Shown: positions 14,281-25,248 of the stretch, one piece after another
How the letters are laid out: each line of letters starts with the position of its first letter
Numbering within the stretch: position 1 is the first letter of the stretch
Source of the DNA: Xylogone sp. PMI_703
Taxonomy: Eukaryota; Ascomycota; Leotiomycetes
Reading direction: 5' to 3'
DNA length: 64,000 nt
Assembly (NCBI GenBank): GCA_021399445.1
Contig: JAJTUQ010000005.1
Coordinates: 1,240,001 to 1,304,000, forward strand
Notes under the pieces: model-generated
What the model was told of the DNA's origin: nothing
Seen by the model: the letters and a program-made list of their open reading frames with translations, nothing else
The model's database searches: none
Program-made: the position numbers and the translations under genes

Positions 14281-16724
14281 ATGGGGTTGACGGTCGATCC
14301 TCTTCGTTCTTCTTCTCCTCTTCCGCCTCTTTCGCCCATTCCTCCTCCTTCGCCAAGGATTCGCAGGAGTGGGTTCATTCCTCTTGTTTGCGTGGTTGAT
14401 TTCCACCATGCGAGGTAAGATCACTAGGTGTTGTTGGGATGTTCTATGACATTGTCGTGGCTCTTTCTTTTCGGACAATTGCTTCAGGTCCTAATTCTTC
14501 TGTTGACGAGGCTGACGATTATTGTTTCTAGAGGTCCCGAGGTTGAGGCCTGGTTTGGAGCTGCGGAAGGGAGTGATCCTGCGGTCGAAAATGAGTGGCC
14601 TTTACTCCCTTTTATGGCTCTGAGTGATGGCGCACATGCGTAAGTGATTCTCGTTCTGCCCAGCATTGCTCTGAAAACTATAAAAAAAAAACTAATATGC
14701 TTTCTGCTCTGCTAGTTCCACTGAAGATTTCTCATATTTCACGCTCCTCCGGCCAGCTCGAGATTCTACATCTGCAACCTCTCTATTCGGAATATCATGC
14801 ACAAGGCAGATGGATGCCTCACAGCTGCTTGAGCGGCCGGCTGATGTTACGCGCTCCACTGTCCAGAAAGCCGTAGTGGTTATAGCGGACAGTCCACAAT
14901 CATTTGGCATGTTGCGAGAGCGATTGAGTGTGGTCACTACGGCTTGGTTTGCACAGCGCGATTTCAGGGATACAGAGATCTTGCGGAGGTTTCAAGAGAG
15001 CTTGAAAGAGGAGAAAGAGCGCGAGGATGGTGCTGAAGAAGATAGAGAAGAGTATCTGGGGATGAGCCTGAGAGAGCTGGTGCATGAATTCAAGTGGCAG
15101 ACATTAGTGCTTTTTAAATGCTGTTTGTTGCAACCAAAGGTAAGCACCTGTCATGTGTTTCCTGGTAAATGGATCTTACTAACACCCAATCAGATGCTGT
15201 TCTTTGGGTCGCGATGTGAGAAGCTATGCATGATGCAGTTCTCCTTGATATCCTTAATACCCGGTCTCATACGAAATCTTCAAGATTGTGCGGATCCAGA
15301 ATTGGAGAGCTATGAGAAAAACTTAGTGAAACCAACAAGCGTTAAAACGAGTGAAAGGAGCTCTTTATTAGCTTATATGGGATTACCTTTACAGATATTT
15401 GGCAAGGTATCAAATAATCTGTGAGACGCCGTGAACAATTCTTTGCTGATACATGTTACAGGGAAGTCTTTATGGACCATACACCCCCTTGCAACAGCTG
15501 GATATACTGGCGGATTACGGGACAAAATCCTATATTGTTGGATCGACGAATTCCCTTCTCTTGCAACAAAAGGATCGCTACAGCGATATCCTAATCAACC
15601 TTGACGAGAAAACCATTAATATTACCTCGACCTCTCTACGATCAGCCCTTGCACTCTCGGTTCCTGACCGACGGTGGATTGACTTCATAACCCAGTCCGT
15701 GAATGAGACGTGGGATGACTCCAATCCTGGTCGGCCAAAAACGATGGGTTACGTTGGAAGTGAAGAGTTCATTCGCCTACAGTTTGAAGAGTACCTGCTT
15801 TCGCTCACTGCCTCTGTCAATTGCCACAACTACCTGGTCCAGCATAGTAATAACCCAAGGGTCATGCTTCCGCAAGTAGATGGCGACCCATCTAATGATT
15901 TTGGTGTCGATTGGGTTGAGGCCTGGATGAGATCGGAAAACTATCGCATCTGGGAGAAGCACACTGATAGCCATCTATTCGATATCGTTGAACCAAAACA
16001 TCCATGTGCTGGTGGACTAACCATAGATGATGTACAAAGAAGGATAGCACAACAAGTCCAGGAGTTTCATCTGGATGAACGTTTTGCAGTTGGCAAGGAG
16101 GTATTAGGAAGAAATATTGCAGCAGGAAGGGAAAGAGCCAACGTGGTATTTAATAAGTTATATGCGGACATGGAAGCATATAGAGAAAACCAGCGAAGGA
16201 AGCATGAGGAACAACAAAGGGCTATACAAGAGAAGAGTGGCGGATCATCACCTACCACCCCCGGTTTTGCGCCTGATCTCTCAAAGACTCAACAAACCAC
16301 GCAGAGTGTAGGAAGTAAGGCCGGGGCATATATGAGCAGCTGGGCTACATGGATGGGAGAAAAGAGACGGGGTGTGAAATCGAATTCTAATACGCAAAAT
16401 GCTACCTCAACGTGGAAAAAGAGACAAACTACGTCAATTGTCCCACAGATATGGCCCAAATCACCATCTACGGAGCTGGTTAGACCTGACGACAAAAACG
16501 ATATACCAAGGCCCAAATCACTTGAGGACTACAGGGAGAATATATTCGATGCTGACGCTGATGCTGATGCGGCGGATGATAAGGTAGATGACCATAATGA
16601 TAAAGGACATTTGGCTGTTAAGGAATCATCACCTGTAGGAAACGGAGAAAACGGCCACGCATCGGTGGATGAGAGTGTGGTCGAGGCAGTCAATGCAGCA
16701 GCAACGACACCGATTTCATCTTGA
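14281..16724 (+). CDS. AVL9: Late secretory pathway protein AVL9 (DENN-like)
   Basis: Avl9-family protein, which in yeast acts in exit of secretory vesicles from the Golgi and belongs to the wider DENN/longin group. Five exons (14281-14414, 14532-14639, 14716-15139, 15194-15406, 15462-16724) give 713 residues. The N-terminal signature is split across introns: VVDFHHARGPEVE, then WPLLPFMALSDGAHA, then EDFSYFTLLRP. Further conserved blocks are LFFGSRCEKLC, GPYTPLQQLD with YIVGSTNSLLLQQ, and SVPDRRWIDFI. The C-terminal third is charged and low in complexity, with a run of Asp-Ala repeats near residues 620-630, and is probably disordered. The start ATG at 14281 gives a short Ser/Pro-rich lead before the conserved core. 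Membership rests on recognised motifs, not on an alignment. Confidence 0.88.
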
Positions 16725-17253
16725 TTTGCCCACTCATTTGGTTTGGATAGCTTTTTCATTAATATATACGGAATGCGGATATTTTCAAGATATAGCCGTT
16801 TCGGCACAAGGCCTACAGAGCCTAAAAAAGCAGGATGGACGATATTTACGACTAATGATGAAACGATCTCAATATCATTATACTGTTATGGGACGTATAA
16901 CAAGGATAGCTTCTGATAATATATTAAAAGTTGTGGAATATATTTCACAATCTTTTTTACAAATCATCATCGAGTTTGATCATGCAGTGATACAAGGCTA
17001 CACGCCTTTTGTTATAACAGGCTCAAGTTTCGCCTTTCTGCACCCAACAAGTTATCAGCATTCCCTTATATCTATTCACTAGCCTTCATTCCCCTATGTC
17101 TATGTACTAGCATGCAAGGCTCTCTTTCCCTTATCTATTCACTGTCAGTACCACTTCGCTTCTTTTGCTTAAATTGATTCCCAATGTACTTTCATGACCT
17201 TCTTCCTTCATTTAATATTCGACATACTTTCAGGACCCTCTTACTTTACAACC
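16725..17253. other. Intergenic, AVL9 3' flank
   Basis: AT-rich flank downstream of AVL9. An open stretch at 16669-17082 overlaps the AVL9 end in another frame and is not credible. No motif, repeat or RNA gene is seen. Confidence 0.5.
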
Positions 17254-17980
17254 ATGGATACCATTCCGTCAACTGATAGTAGTCTTTCTCCTGAGCACCT
17301 GGACCAAGTCCAAGAACGGCACTTTTACGCATCTGAATCTGGTAGACAACGTTCAGATGAACAGTTAACTAAAGAAAAGACTTTTAATATCATCTACAGC
17401 AAAGTGTCAAGAATCAAAGTGAACACTGTCTGGTTTACACGGAAAGAGATTCAGGTTGCAGATACTGCCATTGTCTACCTTGATGAGTAGAGAAGAGGGA
17501 AAGGGAACTGCCTTCCTGCCTCAGCGTCGGATAGAGCACAAAACAACCCACAGTTGTGATCGAGTCAGGGTGGTCGGAATCCTACGCCAGATTGCTAAGA
17601 GACGCCCAGCTATGGTTGGAAGGCTGGGGGTGGTCTTACAAACTTCGCTATAATCATTAAATACTCAAAGAATGCAGGCAACCAGGTGTCCGGCTTCCTG
17701 GAAGTCTATGACCTCGATCCAAATGGTACACGAATTATGTGTATCCAGAGAGAAGTAAGTCGTCAACGTCTTATATTGGTCATGAGAGCTAATAACTAAA
17801 GATAATATTTACAGAACCGCCGAGGGAGATAGCTGCCAAGCAAAAATTTTGGGCGTCTAGATGTTTAATGGATGTCTGACACCTCGACAGGAGCCCAATG
17901 AGACTGGATTCCTTTCGATCGATGAATTACCCTGGCCCACAGACCGTGTGGAACAACAGGACCTCACAACATTCGGGTAG
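17254..17980 (+). pseudogene. Decayed fungal hypothetical gene (VIESGWSES family)
   Basis: An ATG at 17254 opens about 80 residues beginning MDTIPSTDSSLSPEH, ending at a stop near 17490. Beyond it, about 17550-17650 reads VIESGWSES and RDAQLWLEGWG in one frame, and 17641-17757 reads NFAIIIKYSK and GFLEVYDLDPNG in another, followed by a GTAAGT donor. This order (a Val-Ile-Glu-Ser-Gly-Trp-Ser motif, a tryptophan-leucine block, then an Ile/Val-rich strand and a lysine) is what I recall from a large fungal-only family of unknown function that has been compared with PD-(D/E)XK nuclease folds. At least one stop and one frameshift separate the pieces, so it appears broken. A small acidic block at 17890-17970 (ETGFLSIDELPWP) could be its C-terminus. 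Family recall is moderate; the nuclease link is only a suggestion. Confidence 0.5.
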
Positions 17981-18252
17981 AACCTCGCAGCATGCAAGGG
18001 AAGTATTCTGGCGAATGAATTTAAAGCCTATGGAGAATTAATAACCACATTTTCCACCATGGTGACCACTATAAACCTCGCCTTTCCCTGCATGGCCGGC
18101 GTGGAGCAGACTGCTACGCTGTAGCGGTAGTGTAAGCACAAGTGATGTGCTATCTTAGGGAGCTGTGCTGATTGTCTGATCCGCGGTACTTATTGTTAAT
18201 TCCACAGGATATGGACTTTTTAGGTTAAGGCTTTCGAAATAAGTATAAGAAA

Positions 18253-20619
18253 TCAAGTAAGCCCAGCCAAATCAATCCAAGGGCCTCTGGACCAATCTAC
18301 GGAATTCAGCCAGTCTAGATCATCTAGTCCATTATACGCTCCAGCTTGAAACAAATTTGCGTTAAAGACGTCCCCGCCTGCATCTGGTGACGTATCAGAC
18401 GTTGGAGTCGTCACAGGAGCTGGCTGCAGTGGAGGTGGACTTAATATCTTGTCAAGGATCTGCTTGATGATTTTCTTCATACGGGTGCACAGTTGATAGT
18501 TTCCAGCTGAAGGCCGAATCCAGTCAAGGAACCCAACCAGAAGGCTTAGATTCTGTACCATCTCAGAACGTCGATATCTCAGTGGCTGTTCTCTCTCTGG
18601 AATCGATTGTCTCATCTGGTTGAGAAGATGGACACAGATGACTCCGCTTGCGGGGACTCCATAGCACATTAACTGTTTAGCAAGTTAATAAAAATACATT
18701 TGAAAGTCAAGAATGGTTGAACTTGGCCTACCATCCAGTCAAAGTCATGGTGATGTTGCATGAACCGATCCCGTTGAATCCAAACAAGCACCGTGAGTTC
18801 CAGCATCTCCATTGCGCGATCAATCATTGACTGGTCATTTCCCATACCAGATTTTGCAGCCAACCGTTCCAGTAAGAGAGTAAGTTCTAAATATTCCAGT
18901 CGCATAATCAACTTGCAGAAAATATGTTGGTCGGATATGGTAGATAAGGCCATATCTCCTTTGTTTAGGCGCAAAAAGTAGGGGAAGCTTGAATATAGCT
19001 CCTCCGTTTTATTAAGCAGTTCTCTATACAGCCCGTTAATAGATACTATCTAAACATGTAAAGTAATAGAATACTCATACTTGCAACGTTCTTGAGAGGA
19101 GTGAACCGGATTACCCAGAGAGAATTCCAGAATTTGATCCAGTATTATTGCCATTGACACACTTATACGGTTGCGAGTACTTGGGTGCGGGATCCCGTCG
19201 GTGTTCCAACCGTTGGCATCCAGTCCAGCAATAGCATTCTCTAATTCTAGACCGCCTTGCATGACGGCCTCGTCAGAGAGAGCTGTGGGCGGATTAAACC
19301 GAGTATATTGATAACTCAGTGCTGGCGGCCTGCCAGTAAGCAACGATGTACTCTTATCAATTCTGAATACAACACCGAAGATACGTCGTCGGTATTCGCT
19401 AGCAACTGAGATCGGACGATCAATCTCTGCATCTCGATGTAGGCCGAGTGCCGTTGCTGCACTGACGAGATCACCAAGTTGCCTCCAAGCTATTAGACCT
19501 GTGATATATGAGTATTAAGAAATATGTGAACCGGGGCGTCTATACTTACTGGTATCACCATGTATAATGGTTGAGAGAATCATATTCTTTGCCAGTAGAG
19601 CAACCATTGGTACATTCATGAGATCCATGTAGTTAGATAGGGTGATACAAGCCTGCACGGCATCCTTCATCTCCGAAGCAAAGTACTTTCTATTACTCCT
19701 GAGGCCATCCTGAGAAATGAAGAACGGGTCTCTCTCTGATAGTGATAGAAGAGCAGTAGTTAGCACACAGAAGACCTGACCAACTATTTCCCATCTCATA
19801 TTCATCCCAGAAAACGACTCGAGATATTTCTCATAGTCATCGTAGTCTTCAAGTGCCGTCTCAGCATTTTTGCACAACAGAGCAGAGACTTCCTCTAGCT
19901 TTCCTGGCCGTCTGGGCTCCGCTAGCACCTCCCCAAAGGTCTTCCACAGAGAATTAGCGCAGAATAGCACAGACGGTTTATGAAGAATGCATTCACTCAT
20001 TCTTTCTCTATAATAGTTTATCAAGAATTGAAATGTGCGCTCATCTGGCAATTGACGCAGCACTTTAGCACCAAGTACCACCCGAGCAGAGCCCGGATGG
20101 CCAGCCCCGCCAAGCATCAAGAAGGTCTGAGGCTGTATACTCTCATAACTGAATCCATTATTTGGTGGTATATCAGTTGGATTCACAACATGGAGATCAT
20201 TCTCAAAGTTCTCCTGATTTTCAGAGAAGACAGCGGAGAAAGCTGTTGGGCCAAAGAATCCTGCTGGCTTGGAAGCTGCCGTTTGCGGACTAGAGGTCGA
20301 ATTCCGCGTCAGTGTACTCTCTAGTTAAGGAAGGTCTCGAGATATCCGGAGATGGTAGTGACTGCTGTTGCTCTACTGCCGTCTCTACCCGCACTGGCGG
20401 CGCTGAGGTTGTGTCTACGGAGTTCTGAGGCGGAGCAGCACGCCTGGTCATAGGGGCGTCAAGATAGCAGCATTTTGAAGAGAGTCCCTTACGCCTGCAA
20501 CGGAGACAGATTGGGAGCGAGTGATCGCAGGCAATCTTAGCTTTGCGGCATGGCTCACACGCTCTTTGCTTGCCATTCCGTCGTCTGGGGAGGCTGCTCA
20601 CATCATTACCTGACGACAT
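18253..20619 (-). CDS. Zn2Cys6 fungal-specific transcription factor, apparent frameshift near its 5' end
   Basis: Nuclear regulator with an N-terminal Zn2Cys6 binuclear cluster (RACEPCRKAKIACD, CLRCRRKG, closing Cys about ten residues further) and a fungal transcription-factor middle homology region (LGLHRDAEIDRPIS, EYRRRIFGVVFRIDKS, LTGRPPALS). Target genes are unknown. Read on the minus strand, exons are 20619-19550, 19498-19115, 19045-18732 and 18672-18253. The third junction (intron 19046-19114) was chosen because it is the only one keeping frame; its GTAATC donor is weak. The zinc-cluster frame ends a few codons after the conserved-looking SRPSLTRE, while the domain frame (NSTSSPQTAASKPAGFFGP) starts in a different phase at about 20320. 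No intron fits, so a frameshift is inferred. Repaired length would be about 728 residues. The ATG at 20619 (MSSGNDVSS) is the start. Confidence 0.85.
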
Positions 20620-21690
20620 TGATAGGCGCGTTTCCGGCACCAGTTAATGGAGAATCGAGGAAATAAAGAAGGAATATGGACACCGGCATTGGTCTTCAAC
20701 TGTAAAACGTCAGCTTCTTCCCAAAGTCAGGGGGGTCCGTCCAGATATGTGATTCGGAGTAGTTGTCGTCGGAATAAATTGCGGAGTTGGGAAAGCGGCG
20801 CTCGGAGTTCCCACATTGCTTCAAATGGTGCCGTACAACATTTTTCTCTACGCTCTAATTAGCTCAACGACAAGATAGGGCGAAGAGCTATGGATTAGTC
20901 CAAAAGTTTACGAAGTCTCAATGAAAATCCCTAAACTTGTTCAATCAAAAATGTCTATTCATATCATAAGGAGTCTATGATTCTTTTTAAAGCTACACCC
21001 CAAACCATACCCCCTAGCCCCCATATCTAAAGTCTACGAATTTATCGGGCTCTCCTTAACTATCCTCTTAGCCACGATAGGGACAGCCATAGAGGGTGTC
21101 CAATGAGCCTTAAATATCACCATCTTCGGTAGACAGAGCTGCCTAGCATAGGCGGATCGTAAACTCCCTCAAACAAGATCCAAAACAAAATGTGATAATC
21201 CCGATAACACCGTCCCTCCACTCATGCCATAGAATCCAACGAAGAGGTATAAACATTACGATAGCATGCGATGCCACGCGGTAGCTCTTGTGGAGTGTGA
21301 CCAATCCACCACCGGTGAAATACACACGACCAGCGTATGAAAGGAGATGCTCGATGCTCGCGGAATGAAACAAATGCTAAAAGGAGATGGGTACTCTTGC
21401 AACACGATACAAAGCCATATAACTCATGATAACAGACAAGTATATCCGCACCACGCAACAAAAGCAATGCAATGCAAGACAAAATCAATGTGTGCGGGGC
21501 GTGACCTAGAGAGGTAAATATCGCCATCCTAATCCGCTATAACGCCGTAAAGCAAGAAAGTCTAGCAAGTGAAAAGGCAACTGGAATCAAAATGGTATGA
21601 GGATGTACCCCAGGTCGTTTATGTGCGTGTATTCGTCATATGCAACGATGTTATGGAAGAGATATGGTCTCTGGAAAAGAACCCCATTGT
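20620..21690. other. Intergenic between Zn2Cys6 factor promoter and BST1 3' end
   Basis: Both flanking genes are on the minus strand, so this holds the upstream region of the transcription factor (20620 onwards) and then the DNA beyond the BST1 stop only if read from 21690 upward. Open stretches at 21143-21527 show no domain and poor codon character. No repeat or RNA gene is seen. Confidence 0.4.
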
Positions 21691-24600
21691 TCATGGGCTT
21701 TTGCTCCGTTTCCGTCCATCTGGACTATCTAGATCAAATAACGAACTGAGACCAGCAAGGCTCCAGGAGGACGTCGAAGAGTGAATTGCGACGAGCCACG
21801 CCGCAATAAAATTGACCAGATAGTGAAGCATATAAGCGTATGTCACTCCATAAACAGCAGCGTAGATAGCGATACAGAAAAAGAAGATGCTTGTGAAGTG
21901 GTGAAGTCGAGATGTAACCCGGGGTACCATTTTTCCGCTCGTGAGCGTCTCAACCAACAGAATAAATGGCATTATTGAAAGTACATTATGGTGAGAAGAG
22001 AAAGGTGTAAGCCAGTGCACGGCTAGATTGTGCACCCAGACCACAAGTATCGGAAGATTAATTGGAAGAATCCAGAGCATTAAGATTAATATCGAGTGGA
22101 CGTAATTATAAAAGTTGAAATTAGCGTTGGAACGAGCCTCCCGGGCAAAGCGGAAGGCCCTAGTGCAAGTGGCTATCTGTACGAGACAGGCCACGAGGTA
22201 GGCAAATTGATATGGAATAACTGTTGATACCAAAAGTAATAAAACAGCAGTGGTGAATATACGTCGTCGCGGCGTTGAAGGCGCAAACGCAGGTGATGTG
22301 GCTCTCCTTTTGTCATCGTTCCGAATCCAGCCTCGTTTAATGCTCAGCAACCCATAAAAAATGCTGAGGATATAAATGAGTGCGAGTGTTGCATAATTGA
22401 GCAAGACGCAGGTTCCAATGCAAATAAGCCCTATGAGAGGAACTAGAAACCAAAAGAAGGGATCCTGAGAGCCGACAAGCAAGTCATTCTTGGTAAAGTC
22501 AATGACAGATTCTGTTGCATTCCCCCATCCTAAAAATCCATTTGAAGGAGGCTGAGGAGGTGCTGAGCTCGCCTGGGCCAGCGATATGGATAGACAGGTT
22601 AGAGCACCCAGAACAATAGGCAGTGATTGGCGAAGGCAAGCATCCAGCGCATCAGAGAAAGATATGAATCTCCCTGTTTCGTCGTAAATTTGGAACTGTT
22701 TTCTCAGAACCAGAGCAACCACTAGTAGTGGGAAAGCAGCAAATACAGTTCTGTACCGCATATAAAGCTTGCCCAAACTACCAGGGATATCAACATTGAG
22801 GGAGACTTTGATACTAGAATTGCAAGTCGGGTCTGTCCAAAACTGGAGACTCAGTCCATCCTGAGAAGCATGCTGCTTTAGGGATGGCGGCATAAAAGGA
22901 GAAACGCCATGCAAGTTGATATTAGCTTGCTTAACATTAACGAAGTATTTGGACTCGTATGGCTCGGAGATATACTGTCTCAAGAGAGGAGTAAAAAGTT
23001 CGGTGTCTTCATCACAGGCTTGACTGCCCATTTCCAACTTATAAGCCAGCAAACTAGAATGCAAAGCAGGAATCTTGACTTCTGTGACCATTGGTCTATT
23101 AGCTGGAAGTGTGATCTTCAGACCAAAAGCTAACAAGCGTCTCAAACCGAGGCTGCGGACCCGGTGAGACTGCATATTATCACTGAACTCTGCGTTGACC
23201 CAGCCAAAAGTCGGACTGGTAGCTTTGTCAACGACAGCCACAAATTGGTGATCCAAGATATCCTCCAAATCATACTGTAAGTAGGAGAATGGCTTGATTT
23301 CTGCCTCCTTGTCAAGGTAAAAGGGCCGCTGAGTTGTCCTGGTCGATGCTGGTAGCGTAATCACATCACTAGCAGCATTCTTACATGCTAGACGGGTGGA
23401 TCCAGAGCTATCTCCAGAGAGATCCATATTCATAGAAAATAATTCAGCTGAGTGTCCTGGATGTAGAGGGAATACGCTGCAGAACATGACCTCCAAGTGA
23501 CCATTCTCTCCCGGGTTGTCTAGCTTCTGATCAGTCAATAATGTAAATCTCCTTCCACCAGGAGCGCCTTGAGGCGGTATGGGAAGCAAGTAAGCTCGTG
23601 GCTTGTGCGATTGACCAAGCCTCCTAAGTGTCAGCCGTTCTCCCTGGGTAATAATCGAATTCGAATTATCATCCAATGTCAACAGGGTCGTGGGTTCCTT
23701 TTGTGAGAGTGTCTTTTCAGCAATGCGCTCCATTCCTGTCAAATACCACCTCTTGAACACCCTCATTCTTTCAGCCCGAGGCTTGGTCTGAGTTGCACGG
23801 TTGACATCAATAATATCATATAGTGATCTGACAACTACTTTTCGGAATTGATCACACCATAATATGGCCTGGTGGTCCATGCTTGTCCAGACATTGGGTA
23901 CTGAAGAGGTGAAAACTGTAAAACCATGTGTCTCAGGAACAAGGGATTCCAAGCTAGCATAATCAGATGGAACCACAGTATCGAGACCTCCTCCAGCTAT
24001 AGATACTAATGTAACATGCCACAGTGGATTGTTGTTTGCCCATTTTTGTGAGTATGCCTCCCTCCAGTAATCATTGATCTGTTTATATGTCTTAACAATC
24101 TCGCCATCGAAGGAAACAGGGGGTCGGGCATGTGGTGCCGACATAGTAATGATTGTATTTATGGTGTTGGATTGATAATTTGGCATTACAAGCATTGTGC
24201 GCGCGACTATGCCACCCATTGAATGTCCTAATATTATTACAGACGTAGGATCTGGGAGTTCCGGATCTCGCTGAGAACGCCGTGGGTCGTGGTATAACGA
24301 AAGTATGTAAGCAACTGCCTCGTTCAAATATTCCGCCTGATCTAGCATTGTCTGTCCGTGAAATGCTGTTATATCCTCATTGAAATCTACTGTGAAGAAA
24401 TCGAGGTTTCGAGCTCCAGCTTCAATGGCCCCGGAATCGTGTCGCAAGACATTATGGAAATGGGTTGCAGCTTCCGCGGCGATGGGCCTCACCTGCTTGT
24501 AGCTACCAGCATTTCCAGGGATAAAGAGTACCGGAACTCCTTTCACCTAAAGAATTTATCAGCACTAGCCGTCAGGATAGGAAGATTATTAGGAAATAAT

Positions 24601-25248
24601 TTGAACCTTAGTGTCCTCATCCACCATACCCTCCCTATACAAATACACCGAGTATTTACTAGCAAAACGGGTATGTTCCGTATCAAAGTCAGTCAACTTT
24701 GCAAATGAAGGTCTCATGTAAGACATGCGACATCCTTTCGAGTCTAGCTGCCGCGTATTAAAGGAATGTAATATTGCAGCGAGGGTAATGGTCGCAAAAA
24801 CTGTTGTAACGAGGGTCAGGAGCGAACATGACCAAGGGCTGCGCAATCTCGTCCGATGAGCATTATTTCGAGTATCCGTCATCTTATCATCCGCGATGAC
24901 CGTCTTAGCAGGCATATTTATCACGGATTCTTCTGCAGACAGAACGTTATCTAATTGGCCATCTCGTAGATCTGTCGGGTTGTAGATGGTGCTACTAGGG
25001 CGCCTACTCCTGGCTATCGAAGGTCTCCTATCCAAGCTTTTCCGTCTGTCGAGTTCATGTGATGTGTAGTTGGAATTGGTATATATCGAAGAGACCTGGA
25101 GGCTGATAGTTGCTGGTTCTCTTTTTGTCGTCGATTCGCCGTGTTTTGAGCGCACCCCTTGCTCACCAATCGCTCCTGGGACGTCGAAAGTCGATATCAA
25201 GTCGTCGCCTCCTCCCTCAGCGCTTGATCCTGAGGATCGTCTCAGCAT
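21691..25248 (-). CDS. BST1: GPI inositol-deacylase
   Basis: ER membrane enzyme (PGAP1/Bst1) that removes the inositol acyl chain from newly attached GPI anchors, a step needed for efficient ER exit and quality control of GPI proteins. Two exons (25248-24607 and 24546-21691) give 1165 residues. An N-terminal cytosolic Ser/Arg-rich region of about 140 residues precedes one transmembrane segment (TLVTTVFATITLAAIL). The lumenal alpha/beta hydrolase follows with GVPVLFIPGNAGSYKQVR and the nucleophile elbow GHSMGG (Ser at about residue 323). The last third has multiple hydrophobic segments, as expected for the family. The junction restores DTKVKGVPVLF, although the donor (GTTCAA) is not a strong consensus. 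Start ATG at 25248. Confidence 0.95.

Noticed and set aside
16669..17082. Open frame overlapping the end of AVL9
   Set aside because: It is a shifted frame of AVL9 coding sequence running into AT-rich flank.
19046..19084. GC-AG intron in the Zn2Cys6 factor (GCAAGT donor)
   Set aside because: The donor matches the GC-AG consensus and frame would close, but a 39-bp intron is below the normal fungal minimum.
20620..20640. Earlier start for the Zn2Cys6 factor at 20640
   Set aside because: The codon there is GTG; the first ATG in frame is at 20619.
21143..21527. Two overlapping minus-strand open frames beyond the BST1 stop
   Set aside because: They have no start context, domain or splice partner, and read in different frames.
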